The notes: generated by a model not told the origin, from the sequence alone. A stretch of DNA of 5,613 nt from Alphaproteobacteria bacterium (GCA_030425945.1 JAUHZL010000211.1:1-5613); one strand, 5' to 3'. Positions 1 to 5,459 are shown, counted from the stretch's first letter. A program made the numbers and translations.

Positions 1-292
1 CGAGTTTCTTCGGCGTGTAGCCATCCATCACCAGCGACGTCGCCCGCCCGATCGCCGCCCCGGCCCAGGCCGCGCCGACCATCGCGTAGGCGACCGGCGT
101 GCCGATCAGCAGCGCGCCGAGGCCAAGTCCGACGAACAGCGCCCCGGAGGCCGCGCGCACCTCGGAGAAGCTCATCGTGCTCGGTCCCGGGGTCATGTCC
201 AGCACGTCCATGGTGTAGCGCGGGGCGAGCCATCCGATGGCCCCCAGCAGGATGGACAGCAGGGCGATGGCGGGATTGACGAACTCGAGCAT
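1..292 (-). CDS. DUF4345-like small membrane protein, C-terminus cut off
   Basis: The first 97 codons of a minus-strand gene are visible; the gene runs off the left edge. The start ATG (290-292) is preceded by a GGAGG Shine-Dalgarno sequence (298-302) at 5-base spacing. The protein is very hydrophobic: one membrane segment at about residues 6-23 (starting VNPAIALLSILLGAIGW), a polar loop with the motif STMSFSEVRAASGALF (38-53), then a glycine/alanine-rich membrane stretch at about 50-82 that probably makes two passes. The charged ATSLVMDGYTPKK lies near the visible end. The short first helix, the loop with a conserved-looking SEVRA segment and the GALFVGLG helix agree with DUF4345 proteins, which are usually about 120-130 residues, so some 25-30 residues are missing here. 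Function is unknown. It lies behind the terminator of the next gene and has its own candidate ECF-sigma promoter, so it is probably transcribed separately. The family name is from recall, not a search. Confidence 0.72.
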   Translation of the reverse strand, partial: MLEFVNPAIALLSILLGAIGWLAPRYTMDVLDMTPGPSTMSFSEVRAASGALFVGLGLGALLIGTPVAYAMVGAAWAGAAIGRATSLVMDGYTPKKL

Positions 293-316
293 GACGGCCT
301 CCGGATGTTTTGAACC

Positions 317-345
317 GGTTACGCGACATGTCGGGCGTCAGATCA
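317..345 (-). promoter_or_regulatory. candidate ECF11 (RpoE-ChrR type) promoter for the DUF4345-like gene
   Basis: Read on the minus strand, TGATCT (345 to 340) is followed after 18 bases by TAACC (321 to 317), with CG just before it, giving CGTAACC. This resembles the TGATCC-N18-TAA promoters of the Rhodobacter RpoE-ChrR system and shares its architecture with the site at 5381-5409. Transcription would start near 308-311, leaving a leader of under 20 bases that still contains the GGAGG. The sixth -35 base is T rather than the usual C, which is why confidence is moderate. Confidence 0.5.
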
Positions 346-352
346 CTCTGAC
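337..352. repeat. inverted repeat GTCAGA-N4-TCTGAC
   Basis: A perfect 6-base inverted repeat with a TCAC spacer overlaps the -35 element of the candidate promoter at 317-345. Two further exact palindromes stand next to it, CGACATGTCG (324-333) in the promoter spacer and AACCGGTT (313-320) at the -10. Three dyads in 40 bases could be operator sites, but each is short enough to occur by chance in GC-rich DNA. Confidence 0.35.
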
Positions 353-399
353 AGTCGCCGCCGCACCATCCGCGTCCGTCCCTCCGGGGGCCGGAACGG

Positions 400-429
400 A
401 AAACGGCCCGGGCATCGCGCCCGGGCCGT
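400..429 (-). terminator. intrinsic terminator of the binding-protein gene
   Basis: The arms ACGGCCCGGGC (403-413) and GCCCGGGCCGT (419-429) are exact reverse complements, an 11-base stem around a 5-base loop. On the minus strand the stem is followed by TTTT (403 to 400). It begins 26 bases after the stop codon of the binding-protein gene. The T tract is short but the GC-rich stem is very stable. It separates that gene from the minus-strand gene at 1-292. Confidence 0.88.
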
Positions 430-455
430 CCTTGATCCCAGCGGTCAGGTCAGGC

Positions 456-1493
456 TCAGAAGCCGGCCTTGACCCGCTCGAAGGCTTCGTTCTGCTTCTC
501 GCGCTGTTCGTTCGACATCGGCAGCTGGGCCAGCACCGGCACCGAGATCTGCCCGAGGCCCGACGCCACGAGGGCTTCCTCGCCCTTGGCGGCCATCGCG
601 GTCGCGTTGGCCTGACCGTACCCCGCGTCGAGCAGGGCGTCGGTCGAGGACGGGTCGAGCATCGCGTTCAGGAAGTCGTAGGCCTCGTCCTCGCTGCCCT
701 CGCCGTCCTTCAGATTGACGTAGCCGCAGAGCCACAGCGACGAGCCCTCGGTGGTCTCGCGCTGGAAGCCGATCGGGAAGCCCTCCTCGACCATGGTCGG
801 CAGGGTTTCGTTCCACGCCCAGCTCACCAGAACTTCCCCTGAGGCCAGCAGTTGCGCCAGCTCGGCCGGGTCGGTCCAGTAGGTCCGCATGTTGCCATGC
901 GCCTGGCGCAGCCAGTCGACCGCCGCGTCGAACTGGGCGTCGGTGGCGTTGGTCCAGTCGGTGGTGCCGGTCGCGAGGTAGGCCAGCGCGAAGGCGTCGT
1001 CGACGTTGTCCGGAATGGTCATCCGGCCGGCATAGGCCGGGTTCAGGAACACGTTCAGCGAAGCCACGTCTTCGGCCGGGACCTGCTCGGCGTTATAGGC
1101 GATGGCGGTCGAGCCGAAGTCGGTCGGGATGAAGTAGACGTTCGCCGCGCCCGCGGTGATGTCCTGGCCGACGAGGTTGCGGTCCAGGTCGTCGAAGGCG
1201 GTGATCTTGGTGGTGTCCCAGGCTTCGAGGATGCCGGACTCGACCCACTTCGTCACCGACCCGGCGCAGACGTGGCTGACGTCGGCGCGGAAGCCGGAGA
1301 TCAGCTTCTGGAACGCCTCGTCCTCGTCGCCGAAGAAGGCGAAGTCGGGCGAGCGGCCGTGCTTCTCGGTGAAGGTGGTGTGGAAGGCCGGGTCCTCGAA
1401 ACCGGAGTAGTCGAAGACGAGCAGATCGGCCTGCGCTGAGGCGGGCACAACCAGCAGGGCGGCGGCCCCGAGCAGGTGGGTGCGGATGGTCAT
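456..1493 (-). CDS. secreted PotD-like ABC transporter substrate-binding protein
   Basis: A periplasmic solute-binding protein of 345 residues, the usual length for the spermidine/putrescine (PotD/PotF) class. The frame stays open further upstream, but the ATG at 1491-1493 is chosen: AGGAGA lies 7 bases before it and the protein then opens with a signal peptide (MTIRT, hydrophobic core LLGAAALLVV, cleavage after Ala-Gln-Ala at residue 22). Family-like blocks follow in order: DVSHVCAGSVTKWVESGILEAWD (71-93, ligand-loop region), YFIPTDFGSTAIAYN (120-134), LASGEVLVSWAWNE (216-229) and LWLCGYVNLKDGEG (253-266) leading into a DFLNAMLDPSS helix. Cys76 and Cys256 are the only cysteines and might form a disulfide. 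The ligand cannot be read from sequence; a polyamine, another small cation or an organic compound is possible. No permease or ATPase gene is adjacent within the window, and a terminator follows directly, so it looks like an orphan binding protein unless transporter genes lie beyond the window. Confidence 0.9.
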   Translation of the reverse strand: MTIRTHLLGAAALLVVPASAQADLLVFDYSGFEDPAFHTTFTEKHGRSPDFAFFGDEDEAFQKLISGFRADVSHVCAGSVTKWVESGILEAWDTTKITAFDDLDRNLVGQDITAGAANVYFIPTDFGSTAIAYNAEQVPAEDVASLNVFLNPAYAGRMTIPDNVDDAFALAYLATGTTDWTNATDAQFDAAVDWLRQAHGNMRTYWTDPAELAQLLASGEVLVSWAWNETLPTMVEEGFPIGFQRETTEGSSLWLCGYVNLKDGEGSEDEAYDFLNAMLDPSSTDALLDAGYGQANATAMAAKGEEALVASGLGQISVPVLAQLPMSNEQREKQNEAFERVKAGF

Positions 1494-1500
1494 GGGCGTC

Positions 1501-1506
1501 TCTCCT
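1501..1506 (-). promoter_or_regulatory. Shine-Dalgarno site of the binding-protein gene
   Basis: The minus strand reads AGGAGA here, 7 bases before the ATG at 1493. It decides the start in favour of the signal-peptide form over a longer in-frame extension to 1721, which would place 76 residues with no family features in front of the signal peptide and overlap acuI. Confidence 0.85.
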
Positions 1507-1530
1507 GTTGGACGGAGGGTGAAATGACGG

Positions 1531-1547
1531 GGGCAGGGGTGCTGCCC
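1531..1547 (-). repeat. short hairpin in the leader of the binding-protein gene
   Basis: GGGCAG (1531-1536) and CTGCCC (1542-1547) are exact reverse complements around a 5-base loop. If the promoter at 1555-1582 is right, the hairpin sits at the very 5' end of the transcript, where such structures can slow RNA decay. No T tract follows on the minus strand, so it is not a terminator. Confidence 0.4.
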
Positions 1548-1554
1548 GCGTGGG

Positions 1555-1582
1555 ACGCTAGCACATGTGCGCGCCGCCACAA
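1555..1582 (-). promoter_or_regulatory. candidate sigma-70 promoter of the binding-protein gene with a palindrome in its spacer
   Basis: On the minus strand TTGTGG (1582 to 1577) and TAGCGT (1560 to 1555) are separated by 16 bases, about 60 bases before the start codon. The exact palindrome GCACATGTGC (1561-1570) fills most of the spacer, a typical place for a repressor operator. The match to -35/-10 consensus is partial, so this is a proposal. Confidence 0.4.
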
Positions 1583-1683
1583 GACCGGCAGCCCCGACAT
1601 ATTTCCTGCCGCCGCGGGCTTGCAGAGGGCGCTGCCATCGGGGACGGTGCGCCCGGTAGACGGAAGACAGAGGGAGAACGCCG

Positions 1684-2670
1684 ATGCGCGCGGTCGTGGT
1701 GCGGAAGGACGAGGACGGCAAGACCCATGCCGCGGTGGAAGAGATCGCCGAGAGCGACCTGCCCGCGGGCGACGTGACGGTCGCGGTCGAGTACTCGACG
1801 CTGAACTACAAGGACGGGCTGTGCCTCGGACCGGGCGGCGGCCTCGTGCGCAGCTATCCGCATGTGCCGGGGATCGACTTCGCCGGAACCGTGACCGCCT
1901 CCGACGACCCGCGCTACGCGCAGGGCGACCGCGTCGTGCTGACCGGCTGGCGCGTCGGCGAGGTCTGGTGGGGCGGCTATGCCGAGATGGCGCGCGTCAA
2001 GGCCGACTGGCTGGTCCCGCTGCCGGACGCGATCTCGACCCGCGCCGCGATGGCGGTGGGCACCGCGGGCTTCACGGCGATGCTGGCGATCATGGCGCTC
2101 GAGGATCACGGTCTTGCCCCCGGGACGGGCGAGGTGCTCGTGACCGGGGCCGCGGGCGGCGTCGGCTCGGTCGCCACCGCGATCCTCGCGGCCAAGGGCT
2201 ATGACGTGGCCGCCGTCACCGGGCGCCCCGAGACGGAAGCCTACCTGCGCGGCCTCGGGGCCACCCGGATCGTGCCGCGCGAAGAGATTGCCGAGACGGT
2301 CAAAAGGCCCTTGGAATCAGAGAGTTGGGCAGGCTGCGTCGATGCGGTGGGCGGCCCGATGCTGGCCCGGGTTCTGGGCCAGATGAAATACGGCGGGTCG
2401 GTCGCGGCGGTGGGCCTCGCCGGGGGTGCGGGTCTGCCCGCCACGGTGATCCCGTTCCTGCTGCGCGGGGTGAACCTGCTGGGCATCGACTCGGTGATGC
2501 GGCCCTACGAGGACCGCGTGCGGGCCTGGGACGCGATCGCGGCGCACCTGCCGATGGAGAAGCTCGAGGCGATGATCCGTCCCGCCGGTCTGGCCGATCT
2601 TCCCGAGCTCGGGGCCGCGATCCTGAAGGGGCAGGTGCAGGGGCGCGTGGTGGTCGATGTTCGTGCGTAA
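1684..2670 (+). CDS. acuI: acrylyl-CoA reductase (NADPH), YhdH/AcuI family
   Basis: A zinc-independent medium-chain dehydrogenase/reductase of 328 residues, the normal size for the YhdH/AcuI branch. AcuI reduces acryloyl-CoA to propionyl-CoA with NADPH in the cytoplasm; in Rhodobacteraceae it serves DMSP and acrylate breakdown, 3-hydroxypropionate assimilation, and removal of a toxic electrophile. Visible features: the substrate-side motif STLNYKDGL (38-46), VPGIDFAGTV (61-70), the Rossmann loop VTGAAGGVGSVA (153-164), VTGRPE (178-183), where Arg probably contacts the NADPH 2'-phosphate, the family-typical WAGCVDAVGG (215-224), a MRPYEDRVRAW segment (272-282) and a closing GQVQGRVVVDV (316-326). 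No structural-zinc cysteine cluster is present, as expected. AGGGAG (1671-1676) stands 7 bases before the ATG. I see no dmdA, ddd lyase or acuR gene beside it. The next gene starts 36 bases downstream, so cotranscription is likely. The alternative name is general quinone oxidoreductase YhdH. Confidence 0.9.
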   Translation: MRAVVVRKDEDGKTHAAVEEIAESDLPAGDVTVAVEYSTLNYKDGLCLGPGGGLVRSYPHVPGIDFAGTVTASDDPRYAQGDRVVLTGWRVGEVWWGGYAEMARVKADWLVPLPDAISTRAAMAVGTAGFTAMLAIMALEDHGLAPGTGEVLVTGAAGGVGSVATAILAAKGYDVAAVTGRPETEAYLRGLGATRIVPREEIAETVKRPLESESWAGCVDAVGGPMLARVLGQMKYGGSVAAVGLAGGAGLPATVIPFLLRGVNLLGIDSVMRPYEDRVRAWDAIAAHLPMEKLEAMIRPAGLADLPELGAAILKGQVQGRVVVDVRA

Positions 2671-2706
2671 ATATAGGACGGTGTGTTGTGTTTCGGGGGC
2701 AAGTGC

Positions 2707-3930
2707 ATGAAAACGCTGGATCTTGATTACGTGCGATCGCAGTTCCCGGCCTTCGCACAGCCCAGCCTCGACGGCTGGGCGTTCTTCGAGAACGCGGGCG
2801 GCTCCTATCCCTGCCGCCAGGTGGTCGACCGACTGCACCGGTTCTACACCGAGCGGAAAGTTCAGCCCTATGCGCCCTATCCGGCCTCCGAGGCCGCCGG
2901 GGCGGAGATGGACGAGGCCCGCACGCGCCTCGCGGCCCTGCTGGGGGTTGCGCGCAACGAGCTGTCCTTCGGCCCCTCGACGACGCAGAACACCTATGTT
3001 CTCGCGCAGGCGTTTCGCCGGTTCCTCGAGCCCGGCGATGTCATCGTCGTCACCAATCAGGACCACGAGGCGAACTCGGGGCCGTGGCGGCGCCTCGGCG
3101 ACGAAGGCTTCGTGATCCGCGAATGGCAGGTCGATCCGGAGACCGGTCATCTCGACCTCGACGCGCTCGACGACCTGCTGGACGAGCGGGTGCGCCTCGT
3201 GTGTTTTCCCCATTGTTCCAACGTCGTGGGCGAGATCAACCCGGTTGCGGAGATCTGCGCGCGCGCCCAGCTGGCCGGGGCCTTCACCTGCGTCGACGGG
3301 GTCTCTTATGCGCCGCATGGCCTGCCGGACGTGGGCGCGCTCGGGGCGGATATCTACCTGTTCTCGACCTACAAGACCTACGGCCCGCATCAGGGCGCCA
3401 TGGTGATCCGGCGGGCGCTGGGGGAAGTCCTGCCGAATCAGGGGCATCACTTCAACGGGGACGTCCTCTACAAGCGCTTCACCCCGGCCGGTCCCGACCA
3501 TGCGCAGGTGGCCGCCTGCGCCGGAATCGCGGACTACTTTGACGATCTTTCTCGGCATCACGGTCTGAATACTGTACATGAGTGTCACGATCTGATCCGG
3601 GCACAGGAAATCTCGCTGCTTCAGCCGCTGTTGGATGCGGTTTCCGCCCGAAACGATGTTCGGCTGTTGGGACCGAAGGAGGCTACGGTGCGCGCGCCGA
3701 CCGTCGCGCTCGACCTCGGCCGACCGGCGGAACCGGTGGCGGCCGCGCTCGCGCAGCACCGGATCATGGCGGGCGGTGGCGACTTCTACGCCGGGCGCCC
3801 GCTGTCCGCGATGGGCGTCGATCCGGATCAGGGGGTCCTGCGGCTGAGCTTCGTCCATTATACTGCGCCGGACGAGATCGCCCGGGTCATCGACGCGCTG
3901 GATGCCGTACTGAAGGACTGGACTTCGTGA
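2707..3930 (+). CDS. PLP-dependent aminotransferase class V, cysteine-desulfurase-like without catalytic Cys
   Basis: A fold-type I PLP enzyme of 407 residues. An earlier in-frame GTG (2683) would add eight residues, MLCFGGKC, and has only a weak AGGA four bases before it. I prefer the ATG because MKTLDLDYVRSQFPAF is a natural family N-terminus. Cofactor residues: His120 in TNQDHEANSGPW (ring stacking), Asp197 in CVDGVSYAPHG (pyridine nitrogen), Lys223 in FSTYKTYGPHQG (Schiff base) and Arg379 in LRLSFVHYTAP (substrate carboxylate). Where SufS/CsdA enzymes carry the catalytic cysteine before the AxPL segment, this protein has GGGDFYAGRPL (356-366), with Tyr361 at the cysteine position. It should therefore not make a persulfide by the standard route. 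It fits the VC1184-like branch, annotated as desulfurase-like but of unknown reaction; a transaminase, lyase or epimerase is possible. It lies between acuI and the photolyase gene with short gaps and is probably in one operon. Confidence 0.87.
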   Translation: MKTLDLDYVRSQFPAFAQPSLDGWAFFENAGGSYPCRQVVDRLHRFYTERKVQPYAPYPASEAAGAEMDEARTRLAALLGVARNELSFGPSTTQNTYVLAQAFRRFLEPGDVIVVTNQDHEANSGPWRRLGDEGFVIREWQVDPETGHLDLDALDDLLDERVRLVCFPHCSNVVGEINPVAEICARAQLAGAFTCVDGVSYAPHGLPDVGALGADIYLFSTYKTYGPHQGAMVIRRALGEVLPNQGHHFNGDVLYKRFTPAGPDHAQVAACAGIADYFDDLSRHHGLNTVHECHDLIRAQEISLLQPLLDAVSARNDVRLLGPKEATVRAPTVALDLGRPAEPVAAALAQHRIMAGGGDFYAGRPLSAMGVDPDQGVLRLSFVHYTAPDEIARVIDALDAVLKDWTS

Positions 3931-3962
3931 CAGTCGGCCTAGGTCGCGCCGGGACGCATACC

Positions 3963-3967
3963 AGGAG
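3963..3967 (+). promoter_or_regulatory. Shine-Dalgarno AGGAG that sets the photolyase start at GTG
   Basis: AGGAG ends directly against an ATG at 3968, leaving no spacing, while the in-frame GTG at 3974 lies 6 bases after it, the normal distance. The GTG start is therefore preferred, removing two residues. Confidence 0.75.
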
Positions 3968-3973
3968 ATGCCC

Positions 3974-5383
3974 GTGGCACCGACACTCTATTGGGTCCGG
4001 CGGGACTTCCGCCTGACCGACAACCCGGCCTTGCACCACGCCCTGTCCGGCGACGGGCCGGTGATCCCGGTCTTCCTGGTCGATGAAGTGGTCGAGGCCC
4101 TGGGCGCTGCTCCGAAATGGCGCATGGGTCTTGCCTCGGCCTGTTTTGACAAGGCGCTGCGCGACAAGGGATCCCGGCTGGTCGTGCGCAAGGGCAGGGC
4201 GCTCGACGCGCTTCGGTCCCTCATTGCCGAGACGGGCGCGACCCGGGTCATCTGGCAGCGGGCCTATACCGCCGACCAGATCGAGCGGGACAAATCCGTG
4301 AAGGCGGGCCTGCTATCCGACGGCGTCCAAGCCGAATCCGTGCAAGGGCATCTATTATTCGAGCCTTGGACGGTCGAGACGGGCACCGGTGGCTTCTACA
4401 AGGTCTACACGCCTTTCTGGAAAGCTGTCGCCGGGCGCAGTGTTGACGCGCCGCGTCCCGTGCCGGGGGATTTGAAAGCCCCCGAGACCTGGCCCGACAG
4501 CCTCGACCCGGAGGCGCTGGATCTCGGTCGCGCTATGAACCGCGGCGCCGACATCGTGCGGCCGCATCTGGCAGTGGGCGAGGCGGCGGCGCTCGACCGT
4601 CTCGACCGGTTTCTCGAAACCCGGATCGGGGACTATGATCGCACGCGGGACCTGCCCGGCGAGATCGGAACGTCGCGCCTGTCCGAGAACCTCGCCTATG
4701 GCGAAATCGGGCCGCGTCGGGTCTGGGCTGCCGCGCAGCGCGCACTGGAGGAGGGGAAGCGCGGGGCAGAAACCTTCCTCAAGGAACTGGTCTGGCGCGA
4801 GTTCGCCTATCACCTGTCCTACCACACGCCGCATATCGCCGAGCGGAACTGGCGCCCGGAATGGGACGGGTTTCCGTGGCAAGATGACAACGAACATGCC
4901 GAAGCCTGGCGCCGCGGCCGCACCGGGGTCCGGTTCATCGACGCCGGGATGCGCGAGCTTTATGTCACCGGCACGATGCACAACCGCGCGCGCATGATCG
5001 TGGCGAGCTATCTGACCAAACACCTGCTGACCGACTGGCGGGTCGGGCTTTCGTGGTTCGAGCAGTGTCTCGTCGACTGGGATCCCGCGTCGAACGCGAT
5101 GGGCTGGCAATGGGCCGCCGGGTCCGGACCCGATGCCGCGCCGTATTTCCGGATCTTCAACCCGGACACGCAGCTCGAAAAGTTCGACAAGTCAGGGGCT
5201 TACGTCAAAGCCTACCTGGCCGAAGGGCAGCCGCGCCCGTCGGAAACGGCGTTGAGCTTCTTCGAGGCCTGCCCGCGGTCCTGGGCCATGGCGCCGTCCG
5301 ATCGCTATCCCCAACCCGTCGTGCCGCTGGATCGAGGTCGCGCGCGGGCACTTGACGCCTATGCCGCGCATCGCGACCGGTGA
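3974..5383 (+). CDS. phrB: deoxyribodipyrimidine photolyase, class I, FAD-binding
   Basis: Repairs UV-induced cyclobutane pyrimidine dimers with light energy through FADH-. It has 469 residues, close to the 472 of E. coli PhrB. The N-terminal antenna domain (about 1-130) opens with TLYWVRRDFRLTDNPAL; the helical FAD domain follows. FAD and DNA contacts visible: TSRLSENLAYGEIGPRRVW (from 233), FLKELVWREF (268-277; Trp274 and Arg275), MHNRARM (335-341), and DWDPASNAMGWQWAAGSGPD (368-387), where Asn374 matches the E. coli Asn378 that contacts flavin N5. The electron-transfer tryptophan triad appears intact: Trp312, Trp355 and Trp378. The usual TGxP signature reads TGVRFIDAGMREL (317-329), with Arg in place of Pro. 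The antenna cofactor (folate or deazaflavin) cannot be told by eye. The previous gene ends 43 bases upstream without a terminator. A cryptochrome or (6-4) photolyase is less likely because the length and motifs follow the CPD class. Confidence 0.95.
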   Translation: MAPTLYWVRRDFRLTDNPALHHALSGDGPVIPVFLVDEVVEALGAAPKWRMGLASACFDKALRDKGSRLVVRKGRALDALRSLIAETGATRVIWQRAYTADQIERDKSVKAGLLSDGVQAESVQGHLLFEPWTVETGTGGFYKVYTPFWKAVAGRSVDAPRPVPGDLKAPETWPDSLDPEALDLGRAMNRGADIVRPHLAVGEAAALDRLDRFLETRIGDYDRTRDLPGEIGTSRLSENLAYGEIGPRRVWAAAQRALEEGKRGAETFLKELVWREFAYHLSYHTPHIAERNWRPEWDGFPWQDDNEHAEAWRRGRTGVRFIDAGMRELYVTGTMHNRARMIVASYLTKHLLTDWRVGLSWFEQCLVDWDPASNAMGWQWAAGSGPDAAPYFRIFNPDTQLEKFDKSGAYVKAYLAEGQPRPSETALSFFEACPRSWAMAPSDRYPQPVVPLDRGRARALDAYAAHRDR

Positions 5384-5409
5384 TCCGTCGAGGCGGCCAA
5401 GCCGTAAAC
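5381..5409 (+). promoter_or_regulatory. candidate ECF11 (RpoE-ChrR type) promoter for the CFA-synthase family gene
   Basis: TGATCC (5381-5386) is followed after exactly 18 bases by TAAAC (5405-5409), preceded by CG. This agrees with the TGATCC-N18-TAA promoters of the Rhodobacter sphaeroides singlet-oxygen sigma factor RpoE. The first three bases of the -35 element are the stop codon of the photolyase gene. Transcription would begin near 5415-5418, about 70 bases before the start codon. At least five other TGATCC sites on the plus strand (near 2446, 2574, 3112, 3408 and 4063) lack TAA at this spacing, which makes this one stand out. Confidence 0.65.
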
Positions 5410-5412
5410 CCT

Positions 5413-5459
5413 TGTGACATGGCAAAAGCGCTTGCCCGACGGGCCACGGTCCTGTCACA
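5413..5459 (+). repeat. inverted repeat enclosing the leader of the CFA-synthase family gene
   Basis: TGTGACA (5413-5419) and TGTCACA (5453-5459) are exact reverse complements, and GG/CC just inside can pair around one bulged base. Enclosed are a second short palindrome AAGCGCTT (5426-5433) and a small GCCC-GAC-GGGC hairpin (5434-5444). With the start site predicted at about 5415, nearly the whole 5' leader would fold, leaving the ribosome-binding region at 5474-5478 free. No T tract follows, so it is not an intrinsic terminator. It could alternatively be a protein-binding site. Confidence 0.4.

Noticed and set aside
237..1439. Plus-strand open frames opposite the binding-protein gene
   Set aside because: They are antisense shadows of a clear secreted protein gene, with low-complexity Arg/Gly/Val translations and no convincing ribosome-binding sites.
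1598..1603. CATATT as a -10 box for acuI
   Set aside because: No recognisable -35 element at 16-18 bases upstream and no extended -10; the acuI promoter remains unidentified.
1627..1654. GGGCGC/GCGCCC inverted repeat in the acuI leader
   Set aside because: Six-base GC-only arms with a 16-base loop are common by chance at this GC content, and there is no T tract or known acuI operator pattern.
1494..1721. 76-residue N-terminal extension of the binding protein
   Set aside because: It would overlap the start of acuI, bury the signal peptide inside the protein, and ignore the well-placed AGGAGA at 1501-1506.
2445..2475. TGATCC-N18-TGAAC inside acuI as another ECF promoter
   Set aside because: The -10 element has TGA in place of TAA, it lies in coding sequence, and no gene start follows at a suitable distance.
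3593..3622. TGATCC site inside the PLP enzyme gene as a promoter for the photolyase
   Set aside because: No TAA follows at 18-19 bases and the site is about 380 bases from the photolyase start.
2317..3858. Long antisense open frame of 513 codons opposite acuI and the PLP enzyme
   Set aside because: It lies opposite two well-supported genes, its protein is rich in Arg, His, Pro and Gly without any domain I recognise, and GC-rich codon use readily leaves the opposite strand open.
5426..5444. Possible terminator after the photolyase gene
   Set aside because: The small palindromes have no following T tract and lie downstream of a promoter candidate, so they fit a leader better than a terminator.
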